A DNA stretch of 64,000 nt from assembly GCF_041447285.1 (NCBI RefSeq), contig NZ_JBGMEB010000010.1, forward strand, positions 102,686 through 166,685. Direction: 5' to 3'. Numbering within the stretch: position 1 is the stretch's first letter; every line of letters begins with the position of its first letter. Shown in pieces: positions 8,474 to 17,452 of the stretch. The stretch comes from Methanomethylovorans sp041447285. GTDB lineage: Archaea > Halobacteriota > Methanosarcinia > Methanosarcinales > Methanosarcinaceae. Made by a program: the position numbers and the translations under genes. The notes beneath the pieces were generated by a model. It saw only the letters and a program-made list of their open reading frames with translations. It was not told the origin of the DNA and ran no database searches.

Positions 8474-9523
8474 TCAATTATTGTATTTTCTATAAGCTTC
8501 TATGTACTCTTCGTTAAACATCTTGGCGACCAAAATGAAATATGACAACAAAAGAGGACCCACTACCAAACCTATGAGGCCAAACAGATTGATGCCTATG
8601 ATAATACCAAGCAGGGATATCATTGGGTGAAGAGAACCCAATTGTTTTTGGATGAAAGGCCTTACCAGATTGTCCATGGAGCTTATAATGAGACCTGCAA
8701 TCAGAATGCCCACTGCTGCAACATAATCTTGCTGCAATAGTTGAATAACGGCTGCAGGAGCCCATATTACAGTTGCACCTACATATGGCATGAAGGACAT
8801 GAGTGCAGCAATCGTGCCCCACAGAATAGCTCCTTGCACATCCAGCAGGAGAAAAGCTATGGTAAGCAGTCCTCCCTGGATTATGGCTATGATAAGCGAT
8901 GAAACAAGGGTTGTCCTGACAATTATCCGGAATTCATCCAGCAGTTTATCTGCATTTTCCCTGTTGAAAGGAATAGCAGAATACAAGCTCTTTGCAAAAC
9001 TTGAATCTTCTTCCGTTAACAGGTAGTATAACAAAAAAAACATAATGACAAACTCTATTACACGCTGTCCTATACTCTGGACTGCGCTGAGCAATACTGC
9101 ACTGCTGTAATTGGCAACTGAAGAAGCTACTTCCATTACCTTACTCCTGATGTCTATATGAATGGGTAGCTGTTCCAAGTGCAAATCCATCAGAAAAGTA
9201 CGCACAGTTTCAGCATAAGTAAAAACGGTTCCAATATTTTGTAATGAGCTCTGTATCTCTACAATTATGGTAGAAATCAGGTAGTATAAAGGAACTAATA
9301 TGAGAAGCACGGAAAGAAAAATGGCTATAATGGCAGAAACGCTTCGAGGCAAATGTGCCCTTCGTATCATTAACTGGTATATGGGACGCAGGATGACATA
9401 GAGAATAAAAGCACCTAAAAATGCATTGAGATAAGGTAACAGAGCTTTGGCAAGCACAACTGCAAGGACACCCAGCAATAAAAGTGCCATTGCCATCTTA
9501 AAAGGACGTTCCATAAATGGCAT
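8474..9523 (-). CDS. AI-2E/PerM-family transporter
   Basis: 349 residues with the AI-2E transporter architecture: two N-terminal helices (including LLPYLNAFLGAFILYVILRPIY), a central amphipathic segment containing SSLQNIGTVF, then a bundle of C-terminal helices with GTIAALMSFMPYVGATVIW and the conserved SMDNLVRPFIQKQLG and HPMISLLGIIIG motifs. Members export small molecules or ions; the name comes from bacterial TqsA, but archaea make no AI-2, so the substrate here is unknown. A single gene, convergent with nothing recognisable; the PEP synthase gene lies upstream on the same strand with 129 nt between. Confidence 0.85.
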   Translation of the reverse strand: MPFMERPFKMAMALLLLGVLAVVLAKALLPYLNAFLGAFILYVILRPIYQLMIRRAHLPRSVSAIIAIFLSVLLILVPLYYLISTIIVEIQSSLQNIGTVFTYAETVRTFLMDLHLEQLPIHIDIRSKVMEVASSVANYSSAVLLSAVQSIGQRVIEFVIMFFLLYYLLTEEDSSFAKSLYSAIPFNRENADKLLDEFRIIVRTTLVSSLIIAIIQGGLLTIAFLLLDVQGAILWGTIAALMSFMPYVGATVIWAPAAVIQLLQQDYVAAVGILIAGLIISSMDNLVRPFIQKQLGSLHPMISLLGIIIGINLFGLIGLVVGPLLLSYFILVAKMFNEEYIEAYRKYNN

Positions 9524-9652
9524 TATGCATCAATAGTATAAAATAGTAACAGTTGGCCTGAAATAATTTAACTGACAAAAAGCAGAGCAGAATATGGGAG
9601 CAGGAGTGCAGGCGGAGGAACGGAAGAGACCTGCAATTCCTGCATATGTGGA

Positions 9653-12067
9653 TCATCTGTACGTTTCTTCTGTTTCCAGCACTTTCATGGTGATCTTCAT
9701 GATGGAATCTGGATTTAGAGATATAGAATCTATGCCTTCCCTTACAAGGAACTCTGCAAATTCAGGATAATCACTGGGTGCCTGGCCACATAGGCCGCTG
9801 TGCTTACCGTTGCGTTTAGCTCCCTGAATTGCCATGGAAACTATTTTCATGACACCGGGATCTCTTTCATCAAAGGACGATGACAGGATCTCCGAATCCC
9901 TGTCCACTCCCAGGGTAAGCTGTGTGAGATCATTGGAACCTATTGAAAAACCATCGAAGTATTTGCTGAAGTCGTCCACAAGAAGTATGTTGTTCGGGAT
10001 CTCGCACATCACATAGACCTGCAGTTCATTCTCTCCTCTCTTAAGACCATGTTTTTCCATCTCTGCGATCACTTGCTTTGCCTCTTCCACGCGGCGGCAG
10101 AAGGGTATCATCAGAATGAGGTTCTTAAGACCCATTTCATCCCTTACTTTTTTCATGGCCTGGCATTCCAGAGCAAAGCCTTCACGGTACCTGTCATCAT
10201 AGTATCTGGAAGCGCCCCTAAATCCTAGCATGGGGTTGCTTTCTTCTATCTCGAAGTATTTTCCTCCCAGCAGACTTGCGTATTCGTTGGACTTGAAGTC
10301 ACTCATGCGCACTACAACAGGTTTAGGATAGAAGGCTGCAGCGATCGTGCCCACTCCCTGGGCCAGCTTTTCAACAAAATAATCTGTCATGCTGCTATAG
10401 CCCCGGGTCAGTTGCCTGATATTGGAAAGCGTAGTTTCGTCTTTTACCTTTTCGGGATGTACCAGAGCCATGGGGTGGACCTTGATGTAGCTGGTGATTA
10501 TAAACTCCAGCCGTGCCAGTCCTATACCATCGTTTGGGATCATTGAAAGAGAAAAGGCTTCTTCAGGATTACCGAGGTTCATCATTATTTCGGTTTTGGG
10601 ACGCTTGAGACCTTTTAGATCCACTGTTTCTACATGGAAAGGCAGGATGCCTTCGTATACCCTGCCCACATCTCCTTCTGCACAGCTTACGGTTGCTTCT
10701 GTGCTTGTACTGAGTTTTTCAGTTGCATTTTCCGTACCCACCACTGCAGGGATACCTAACTCTCGGCTCACAATGGCTGCATGGCATGTCCTGCCACCTT
10801 TGTTAGTAACTATTGCAGCTGCTGTTTTCATGACCGGTTCCCAGTCCGGAGTGGTGGTATCAGCAACAAGTATCTCGCCAGGACGGAAACTGGGAAGCTG
10901 GGATACCTCAGTGATAACACGGGCTTTTCCGGCTGCGATCTTGCCTCCCACGCTCCTGCCTTCAGCAAGTACTGTGCTGCGCTGATCAAGATAGTAGGTT
11001 TCCAGGATATCGCGTGACCTGTGGGCCTGTACCGTTTCCGGCCTGGCCTGTACTATGAAGAGTTCGCCTGTCATGCCATCCTTGGCCCATTCTATATCCA
11101 TGGGCACGGGCTTTCCAGCTTTGTTAGAATAATAGTCCTCTATAGTGACGGCATACTTAGCCAGGGTTAGTATTTCCTCATCGTTTATGCAATACCTGCG
11201 CCTGTATGATTCAGGAACATCTACATTGCGAGTCTGGATTTTGGAATCCCCCACACCGTAGATCATTTTTATGTCCTTGCTGCCCAGCTTTTTCTGGATG
11301 ATGGGCTTGTAACCTGCTTTAAGCGTGGGTTTGAACACATAGAACTCATCGGGGTTTACTGCCCCCTGCACAACGTTTTCACCCAGGCCGTAAGCTCCTG
11401 TTATGAAAACCACATCTTTAAAACCGCTTTCTGTGTCAATGGTGAATATAACACCACTGGAAGCCAGGTCCGAGCGTACCATTTTCATGACACCGATGGA
11501 AAGACCGACTTTGAAGTGATCGAAGTTGTGTGTGACGCGGTATGATATTGCCCTGTCCGTGAAAAGGGAGGCAAAACAACGGGTACATGCGATCTTCAGG
11601 GCTGGATAGCCATGTACATTAAGATACGTTTCCTGCTGGCCGGCGAAAGAAGCAGTGGGAAGGTCTTCGGCAGTAGCAGAACTGCGGACTGCTACATCGG
11701 TATCAGGCCCGTACTCCTCACAAAGCCTGTCGTATGCAGCCTTGATCTCTGCCCACAGATCATCTGGAATTCCGGCCTCCAATATAATGTCTCTTGCTTT
11801 TCGGCCTCTTATGGACAAGTCCTCTACATTAGAGGTATCGAGACCTTTCATGACATTTTTCAGGGCATCGACAGAACCTGCGGCTTGCAGCATGTGCCAG
11901 TATGCATCTGCTGTAATGGCAAAACCATTGGGAACTTTGATACCTGTGTTTTGGAGTTCTCTGTACATTTCCCCAATGGAAGCGTTCTTGCCCCCTACCT
12001 CTGGTATGTCTTCAATCCTTATTTCCTCAAACCAGCGGATGTATCTTGCTGCAGATGTTGTTTTCAT
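9653..12067 (-). CDS. ppsA: phosphoenolpyruvate synthase
   Basis: Converts pyruvate, ATP and water to PEP, AMP and phosphate, the entry to gluconeogenesis from acetyl-CoA-derived pyruvate in methanogens. At 804 residues it has the usual length. Order of domains: N-terminal ATP-grasp-like domain (GGKNASIGEM, VAVRSSATAEDLPTASFAGQ), the swivelling phosphohistidine domain with GGRTCHAAIVSRELGIPA (the His is the phosphoryl carrier), and the C-terminal PEP/pyruvate domain with SIGSNDLTQL and the catalytic-Cys motif GLCGQAPSD. The ATG at 12067 follows a good AGGGGGA ribosome-binding site. It is monocistronic as far as can be seen. Confidence 0.96.
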   Translation of the reverse strand: MKTTSAARYIRWFEEIRIEDIPEVGGKNASIGEMYRELQNTGIKVPNGFAITADAYWHMLQAAGSVDALKNVMKGLDTSNVEDLSIRGRKARDIILEAGIPDDLWAEIKAAYDRLCEEYGPDTDVAVRSSATAEDLPTASFAGQQETYLNVHGYPALKIACTRCFASLFTDRAISYRVTHNFDHFKVGLSIGVMKMVRSDLASSGVIFTIDTESGFKDVVFITGAYGLGENVVQGAVNPDEFYVFKPTLKAGYKPIIQKKLGSKDIKMIYGVGDSKIQTRNVDVPESYRRRYCINDEEILTLAKYAVTIEDYYSNKAGKPVPMDIEWAKDGMTGELFIVQARPETVQAHRSRDILETYYLDQRSTVLAEGRSVGGKIAAGKARVITEVSQLPSFRPGEILVADTTTPDWEPVMKTAAAIVTNKGGRTCHAAIVSRELGIPAVVGTENATEKLSTSTEATVSCAEGDVGRVYEGILPFHVETVDLKGLKRPKTEIMMNLGNPEEAFSLSMIPNDGIGLARLEFIITSYIKVHPMALVHPEKVKDETTLSNIRQLTRGYSSMTDYFVEKLAQGVGTIAAAFYPKPVVVRMSDFKSNEYASLLGGKYFEIEESNPMLGFRGASRYYDDRYREGFALECQAMKKVRDEMGLKNLILMIPFCRRVEEAKQVIAEMEKHGLKRGENELQVYVMCEIPNNILLVDDFSKYFDGFSIGSNDLTQLTLGVDRDSEILSSSFDERDPGVMKIVSMAIQGAKRNGKHSGLCGQAPSDYPEFAEFLVREGIDSISLNPDSIMKITMKVLETEETYR

Positions 12068-12335
12068 AAAAATCCCCCTTATTTTTTGTTTTCCTTTGCT
12101 TGTAAATAGGCTGGCTATCTGCGATAAATATTTATTCCTTAATTAGAACATAGGGTTTTAGGGACAAAATACGTGCCTTATGTGCAGGTATAAATTATGC
12201 TAGTGTTTGCCTGCACTTCTGCGTGTGAGGATGAGATGGATGTATACCTGTTACTGTTGTGTATACTTGTCTTATTGTGGTACAGCATGCAGATAAAACA
12301 CAGATATAATATTAAAATTTCATAATAGTGATCTT

Positions 12336-12878
12336 ATGAGTTCGGAACTTGAAGATAAAAAAATATTGATGGTGGTTGCCCAGGATAACTTCAGAGATGA
12401 AGAGTACTTTGAACCAAGAGATGTCCTGGAAGACGCAGGTGTGAGCATTACTGTTGCCAGCAACAGCACAAAGGAAGCTCATGGCGCGCTTGGGGGCAAG
12501 ATTAAGCCAGATCTCAGTATAAAGGATGCCATCATGGCTGAATTTGACGGCCTTATCATTGCAGGCGGTGGAGGTTCAAGAGAACACCTCTGGCCTAGCA
12601 AGGATTTGCAAAGGCTTGTCAAGGACGCTTTTGATCAGGACAAGATTGTAGCAGCTATATGTGTGTCACCAGTGGTGCTTGCAAGGGCAAAGGTCCTGGA
12701 AGACAGGGATTGCACTGTGTTCAAGGATAAGGAATGCATTGCAGAGATCGAGAAATACGGTGGTATCTACAAGGATAAGGATGTAGTTGTGGACGGGAAC
12801 ATTGTTACTGCAAGAGACCCGAAGACTGCCGAAAAGTTCGGACATGCAATTGTAGACCTGCTTGCAGCAGAAGAATGA
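12336..12878 (+). CDS. DJ-1/PfpI-family protein
   Basis: 180 residues of the class I glutamine amidotransferase-like DJ-1/PfpI fold. The nucleophile region reads AAICVSPVVLARAKVL, with Cys at the elbow position (ICxSP rather than the more usual ICHGP), and GGGGSREHLW precedes it. Members include peptidases, glyoxalases and stress chaperones; the missing His after the Cys suggests it is not a canonical PfpI peptidase. The C-terminal half carries VDGNIVTARDPKTAEKFGHAI, typical of the family. An upstream AT-rich promoter region lies at 12295-12330. Single gene. Confidence 0.85.
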   Translation: MSSELEDKKILMVVAQDNFRDEEYFEPRDVLEDAGVSITVASNSTKEAHGALGGKIKPDLSIKDAIMAEFDGLIIAGGGGSREHLWPSKDLQRLVKDAFDQDKIVAAICVSPVVLARAKVLEDRDCTVFKDKECIAEIEKYGGIYKDKDVVVDGNIVTARDPKTAEKFGHAIVDLLAAEE

Positions 12879-12981
12879 GAGTAATCAGATTTGATTACAT
12901 CTCTTTAATCTGTCTACTTTTTTACTTATTTTCAGATACTTATATATGTTTTTAATGTGTAATATGCATTGATTACACAGG

Positions 12982-13740
12982 TTATACATCTACTTGCATC
13001 AAGTCTTCTGCTATGTGCACTTCTTTGGGGAAGACTGTGTGTATATGATCGATGGCTTCCTGCTCATGCCCCTGCATGTGCGGGTATAGATGTGTCAGGT
13101 AAAGCCTATCCACATTCAGGGGATGCTTTGAGATGTGGGCTGTGAGCATATCGGGGGTGGTATGGTTATCCACTTCAAATCCCAGTGGGAAGGAGCATTC
13201 GTACACCAGGACATGCGCTCCCTGGGCAAGTTCGGTGAGACTATGACAGGGTTCTGTGTCACCTGTGTAGACGGCGATCCTGCCTGCGTGTTCCACTCTG
13301 TAACCAATTGTTGTTACACTATGGCGTCCGTGTGCGGTGTGAATGGTGCAGTCTGCCACATTTACAACATCACCGCCTGTAAGTTCGGTGATCTTTACCT
13401 GTAGCCTGTCCCTGAGGTATGGGTAAAGTTCCATGAGTTTGTAGAACCATCCTGCTGTACCCACAGGCCCGTAAATGTGTGCCTGGGTAAGTCCTACGAG
13501 CCAGTTGGCCTTGATAAGCCCCAAAAGGTCCGAGACATGGTCCAGGTGTAGGTGTGTCAGAAAGATGGTATCAATATCCCGATGGTCATAACCACTTTCG
13601 TAAATCCGTTGCAGTATGCCGCATCCGCAGTCAAAGAGCAGGGGTTTTTTCTTCCCGCCGACCTCTACTTCCATAATAAGCCCGGACTGTGCCCTTGCCT
13701 GAGGGATGCCTGTGCCTGTGCCTAAGAACGTGAGTTTCAT
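12982..13740 (-). CDS. ribonuclease Z-like metallo-beta-lactamase hydrolase
   Basis: 252 residues from ATG 13740, where the product begins MKLTFLGTGTGIPQARAQSG as in tRNase Z-like enzymes; a longer frame to 13812 would add 24 unlikely residues. The metal-binding signature THLHLDHVSDLLG is present, with GRHSVTTIGY, VYTGDTEPC and a final HLYPHM motif. Family members are zinc phosphodiesterases, including the tRNA 3'-processing nuclease. The gene shape fits a related metal-dependent hydrolase and does not prove tRNA cleavage. It is transcribed away from the tRNA-Leu attachment site 84 bp upstream. Confidence 0.85.
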   Translation of the reverse strand: MKLTFLGTGTGIPQARAQSGLIMEVEVGGKKKPLLFDCGCGILQRIYESGYDHRDIDTIFLTHLHLDHVSDLLGLIKANWLVGLTQAHIYGPVGTAGWFYKLMELYPYLRDRLQVKITELTGGDVVNVADCTIHTAHGRHSVTTIGYRVEHAGRIAVYTGDTEPCHSLTELAQGAHVLVYECSFPLGFEVDNHTTPDMLTAHISKHPLNVDRLYLTHLYPHMQGHEQEAIDHIHTVFPKEVHIAEDLMQVDV

Positions 13741-13823
13741 AGATGAAGAATAAGGCTTAAGTAACTTAACTTTAATTATGGGGTAGTCCACACTGGGAGA
13801 AGTCCACAACAACTATTCTTCAA

Positions 13824-13863
13824 GCGAGGGTTGCCCAGCTGGTCAAAGGCGCCAGACTTAAGA
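13824..13863 (+). pseudogene. 5' half of host tRNA-Leu(TAA), split by integration
   Basis: The acceptor strand GCGAGGG, D-arm, and 5' anticodon strand CCAGA with the whole loop CTTAAGA are present, then the tRNA stops abruptly. Its missing 3' half (anticodon strand TCTGG onward) is at 62843-62893. Joined through the shared 7 nt they give an 84-nt tRNA with perfectly paired acceptor and anticodon stems. This is therefore the host-side part of attB and not a random tRNA fragment. A TATA-like AT-rich box near 13768-13778 probably was its promoter. Confidence 0.93.
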
Positions 13864-13874
13864 AAAAGAGTGAA
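13857..13874 (+). other. attL core and inner arm
   Basis: The core CTTAAGA (13857-13863) is the tRNA anticodon loop and is repeated at 62843-62849. The 11 nt that follow, AAAAGAGTGAA, are the reverse complement (10 of 11) of TTCACTCATTT at 62832-62842, just outside the other copy of the core. Together they rebuild an attP with inverted recombinase-binding arms. Confidence 0.88.
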
Positions 13875-13934
13875 GGACTTACCAAAAAGACAAAATAGAA
13901 AAAAAAGAATCAGTGACAAAAACCAAATCAATGT

Positions 13935-14018
13935 GCGAGGGTTGCCCAGCTGGTCAAAGGCGTCGGACTTAAGATCCGATTTCGAAGGAATTCGTGGGTT
14001 CAAATCCCATCCCTCGCA
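13935..14018 (+). tRNA. tRNA-Leu (anticodon TAA), intact, element-borne
   Basis: 84 nt, type II tRNA: acceptor GCGAGGG pairs with CCCTCGC, discriminator A at 14018 (the leucine identity base in archaea), anticodon stem TCGGA/TCCGA around loop CTTAAGA (anticodon TAA), long variable arm, and T-arm loop TTCAAAT. No CCA is encoded. It differs from the split host copy at two positions of the 5' part and five of the 3' part. No clear TATA box lies in the 71 bp between it and the host half-gene, so it may depend on the old host promoter reading through. It probably supplies the tRNA function destroyed by integration. Confidence 0.95.
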
Positions 14019-14271
14019 TTTTAATTTCTTTCAGTTTATCTAGCAAATCAAAAAGATTCCTTTCTTCTAAAAATATCAGAAGTAAATAACAATAAAATCC
14101 ATAGAAACTTCTAAAAGTATCCCTCACCGTTTTTACTTCATAAGACTTATTTCCAAAAATTAGCTTTTTTGAATCACTTTCATGATAGTAATCAGCATGA
14201 GCAATTTTGTTTCTAATAATTCCCGATTTTAGGGAAATGGGACCATGAATTGTTACCAAGTCTTTTTCCAT
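13969..14271 (-). CDS. 100-residue HEPN-like fragment running into the tRNA
   Basis: The first 85 or so residues look coding and include IRNKIAHADYY, whose R-x4-H spacing matches the HEPN ribonuclease motif. The last 16 residues are antisense to tRNA-Leu and the stop codon is formed by the antisense of the anticodon loop, so the natural C-terminus has probably been lost. It starts 4 nt after the stop of the frameshifted upstream gene. It may be the back half of a former HEPN toxin or abortive-infection protein cut off when the element end was shaped. Function is not established. Confidence 0.4.
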   Translation of the reverse strand: MEKDLVTIHGPISLKSGIIRNKIAHADYYHESDSKKLIFGNKSYEVKTVRDTFRSFYGFYCYLLLIFLEERNLFDLLDKLKEIKMRGMGFEPTNSFEIGS

Positions 14272-14275
14272 TTGT

Positions 14276-14574
14276 CTAATTATAAAGTTGAGTTATTAAT
14301 CTATCAATAAAATCTATGCTTTGTGAATCTAATTTTTCGCTTTGTGTAACTAACTCATCTAAAAAGGCATAAAATTTTTATGAATATATGAAATCCAATT
14401 ATAAAACTCTTCTAGATTGTTTGGGCACTTTGTCTCAAATTCCTCATCAACCAATTGCATAAAGCTAGTTGGAATTTTGACATTTAATTCGGATTCAATG
14501 TCATTAAAGCGTTTAACTATTTCATCCTTAGCTTTTGGCTTGAGCTTTTTAAATGCATCTGAATCTACACTCAT
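14276..14574 (-). pseudogene. small gene with a -1 frame break
   Basis: From ATG 14574 a 71-residue frame ends at 14359. If the frame slips by -1 in the run AAAAATTTT at about 14362-14370 it continues for 28 more coding-looking residues (YAFLDELVTQSEKL and beyond) to TAG at 14276. The result would be a 99-residue, helical, charged protein. It is either a decayed gene, a sequencing error in the homopolymer, or programmed slippage; decay is simplest. Upstream GGAAA may serve as the ribosome-binding site. It may originally have formed one unit with the HEPN-like fragment that follows. Confidence 0.45.
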
Positions 14575-14596
14575 GTTTCCTGTTTTCCCTTTTTTG

Positions 14597-14956
14597 TTAA
14601 AAGAAGAATAGCAAAATAACTCCTAAAGCATAAATCACAAGAGATTTTTTGTCTGTAAATTTCCAGTTCTTAATAGAATGATTTACTGCACTCATACCCA
14701 CTATAATAACTGCGCCTAACATATTCAGCAATGAAAATTGTGCTGTAATACTTTGCCAGAATTCTTGGACAAATAAAGTAAGGTATCCACTTAAAAGAAT
14801 GGAAATTAAATATATTAAAAGAGCTCTTTCTTTACTACAAAATTTGCCTCCACTGTTAAAGGAGTAAGCGGTAGTTGTATAGAAAATACCACCAAAAAGT
14901 GCCATTGTAGAACCTGTAAGCATGAGGTCAAGATTTTCTTGAATAAGATTGAACAT
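14597..14956 (-). CDS. four-helix membrane protein, 119 residues
   Basis: A small protein with about four predicted membrane helices (around residues 11-31, 45-62, 74-90 and 104-119) and only short loops. I do not recognise the family. It is encoded 22 nt upstream of the frameshifted gene on the same strand, so it could have been the membrane partner of that HEPN-like unit, a combination seen in some abortive-infection modules. This link is inference from position only. Confidence 0.5.
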   Translation of the reverse strand: MFNLIQENLDLMLTGSTMALFGGIFYTTTAYSFNSGGKFCSKERALLIYLISILLSGYLTLFVQEFWQSITAQFSLLNMLGAVIIVGMSAVNHSIKNWKFTDKKSLVIYALGVILLFFF

Positions 14957-15283
14957 AAGAATATATTATACTGTCTGGATAAATAATTATTTACTATGTT
15001 TGATTAAACCAGGTAATCAGTATCAAGTTATGTATAATGTGGGCGAGACATGTCCTGAAGTTAATCCGTAATAGCATTCATTTTTGAGGCTCAATCCATG
15101 AAAATAGGAAGAACAATTTCAATTTACTTACCAGATGCCAATTCACAAGGCATAAAGATTTGTGAGAAATCTGAGAAAGGATTATCCAGAAGTTATTGAG
15201 CCACATGAAACCAATAAACAACGAATCTTATTCTAAGTGAATGGGAAAAAACACAGCGAGTGCAGTTGCACCTCGCTCTATTA
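14957..15283. other. gene-free stretch
   Basis: AT-rich spacer between the membrane protein gene's start and the BrxHI-like gene's stop. I see no convincing frame or repeat. Confidence 0.45.
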
Positions 15284-17452
15284 TTATAGTCCTTTCAGTA
15301 CCTCAACGGCCGCTTTCACGTCCAATTCGTTATAAAGAAATGCCATTCGCAATAATTCATCAGGAACCATTTTATCATATTTATCAACTCTTGGTACTTG
15401 ATTTTCGGGTAGTACCAAATCGGGGTCATGGAAGTTGATTTGAAGTTTGGACAGCTTATCGGTAAACTCGGCAACAGACATGTCACTTGTTATCTGCAAA
15501 TAATGATGTCCCTCAAAAACGGAATAAATTCGAAGTGAATCTTTCAGACTGCATGTTAGCAGATTCTTAATTGTCTCTAATGTTTTACTTCCTACCCACG
15601 GACACAAGTAAAACGATCGCTCAGCATAAGGAATAATACTTTTTTGCAGTATCCCTGCTTCTCTGGCAATAAAGCGCGCATCATCTATGATCTGCGATGC
15701 TTTAGGCTGCAAATAACTATATCTAATATCCTCCCTCAAAATTTGCCTAATTCTCTGGATAATTTTTGTATGAATACGGCCTCCAGAACCATTCCAACAT
15801 GGTATGCGGTTGTTTTTTACAGGGTTAACATATATGATTTTACGTTCTTCATCAACATCAAGTACCTTCCATGTTCGACCAGCCAAAATAAAGACTTCGC
15901 CTACAATTGGACAGCTGTCCAATGTGCCGATTTCGCCGTCTTGACTGTGTACATGATAAGCCTGTTCATCTTGAAACACCGCATAGAAAGAATAATGGTT
16001 TGTAATCCTTTCGCCTTTTAAGCCAACGATGATATTTCCGTCTTCAATACGCTGCAAATAGTCATTAGCCAGCATGTGCTGCAATAGTTTGCGATATTCC
16101 TCTTGGTTGACTGTACTATAGAAAGCGGGAAGCTTCAAGACATTTCTTGCTAGCTCAGAGGGACTAAGTTCACCAAATGTCATTAAAGTGCTGAGCGTTT
16201 GATGTGCCAACAAGCTGAACGGTTTTGCCTTAAGCTCAAATGGTTCTACCCAGTGCTCCTCAAGATAAAGCTGAATGATTGCAATGGTACGCAATAATTC
16301 CCATGGCATTTGCTCAAAAGGGTTTCTGTCTGATGGTTTATATACGTCAAGAAACATCATTTGCGATTTTCCACTGCGTCTTCCAGAACGCCCAAGACGC
16401 TGCACAAAGCTTGCGCAGGAATAGGGTGCACCAATTTGTATAGTAGAATCTAAGTCGCCAATGTCGATGCCCAATTCCAATGTCAGTGTGGCAGCTGCAA
16501 CGGTAGGTCCATTAATGTCTCTCAAAGCAGATTCCGCTTCATGCCGGAGAGAGGCTGAAACACTGCCGTGGTGGACATAAAATACATCTCTCTCATTCTT
16601 CTTCAGTGCAATTTCTTTCATGTCGGCAATTGTTTTTTCTGCATCACCTCTACTATTAGTAAAAATCAAGCACTTCTTACCATGGCAGTTTTCATAAAGA
16701 AAATCATTATATTCCTGCATAACTTTTTCGGCTTCTTCAGGGTCATTGGGTAGTATAAAACTTTCAGCGCACAATGAAATTGTACGTTTGTGATGTTTGA
16801 TACCCACTGCCTGTACTTTTCGTTTGCTTCCTGCTGCTAAAAATTGCATGGCCGTTTCATAGTCATTCAGCGTTGCGGAAAGTCCAATGCGTCTAGGTTT
16901 ACAGTTTGCAACTTTTTCTAACCGTGATAAGAGACAAAGCACTTGCAAACCACGATCTGTTCCCATAAGCGCATGAATTTCATCGATGATTATAAATCGC
17001 AAATCAGAGAACAAACGTGTTACATCACCAGAACGGAGCATCAACAATGCTTCCAGTGATTCAGGCGTAATTTGGAGTACTCCCTGTGCCTCTTTTAGCG
17101 CACGTTTTTTCATCGCTTGCGATACATCCCCGTGCCAAGGCCAGACAGGGATATAACTTTCCTCAAACAATTCACTAAGCCTTTCAAATTGGTTGTTAAT
17201 CAGCGCTTTTAACGGTCCAATATACATAACGCCAATTGTATCTGGATAATTTTGATATAGAGAGGTCAATATGGGAAAAAAAGCCGCTTCTGTTTTGCCA
17301 GAAGCAGTTCCTGAAGCGATGATAACATGATCATCTGTGTCCAGAATTGCTTCACAAGCCTCGACCTGGACCTCACGCAGATCTGTCCACTGTTTTCTAT
17401 AAATATATTCTTGTATAAATGGCGCATAGCGCTCAAAAGCTGTCTGGCTCAT
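15284..17452 (-). CDS. brxHI: BrxHI-type (Lhr-like) SF2 helicase
   Basis: 722 residues. Motif I ASGTASGKTEAAF, II DEIH, III SAT and VI QRLGRSGRRSG are all present in the first 390 residues, giving the Lhr-like DEAD/DEAH arrangement of BREX helicase BrxHI. A long C-terminal region of about 330 residues follows (containing GRTWKVLDVDEE, a typical Lhr-core beta-barrel motif). It overlaps the BrxD-like gene by 4 nt (ATGA), so the two are translationally coupled. In BREX types 2 and 6 BrxD and BrxHI occur together; here they sit with a TerB protein and not with the BREX core. The motor probably remodels DNA for the neighbouring ATPase. Confidence 0.85.
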   Translation of the reverse strand: MSQTAFERYAPFIQEYIYRKQWTDLREVQVEACEAILDTDDHVIIASGTASGKTEAAFFPILTSLYQNYPDTIGVMYIGPLKALINNQFERLSELFEESYIPVWPWHGDVSQAMKKRALKEAQGVLQITPESLEALLMLRSGDVTRLFSDLRFIIIDEIHALMGTDRGLQVLCLLSRLEKVANCKPRRIGLSATLNDYETAMQFLAAGSKRKVQAVGIKHHKRTISLCAESFILPNDPEEAEKVMQEYNDFLYENCHGKKCLIFTNSRGDAEKTIADMKEIALKKNERDVFYVHHGSVSASLRHEAESALRDINGPTVAAATLTLELGIDIGDLDSTIQIGAPYSCASFVQRLGRSGRRSGKSQMMFLDVYKPSDRNPFEQMPWELLRTIAIIQLYLEEHWVEPFELKAKPFSLLAHQTLSTLMTFGELSPSELARNVLKLPAFYSTVNQEEYRKLLQHMLANDYLQRIEDGNIIVGLKGERITNHYSFYAVFQDEQAYHVHSQDGEIGTLDSCPIVGEVFILAGRTWKVLDVDEERKIIYVNPVKNNRIPCWNGSGGRIHTKIIQRIRQILREDIRYSYLQPKASQIIDDARFIAREAGILQKSIIPYAERSFYLCPWVGSKTLETIKNLLTCSLKDSLRIYSVFEGHHYLQITSDMSVAEFTDKLSKLQINFHDPDLVLPENQVPRVDKYDKMVPDELLRMAFLYNELDVKAAVEVLKGL

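Noticed and set aside
11612..12146. Long plus-strand frames opposite the PEP synthase gene
   Set aside because: Shadow frames of ppsA; the minus-strand product is a full-length enzyme with all motifs.
13824..13863. A degenerate tRNA duplicated in tandem with the intact one
   Set aside because: Its missing half is found at 62843-62893 with perfectly complementary anticodon-stem bases, so it is a split gene and not a decayed tandem copy.
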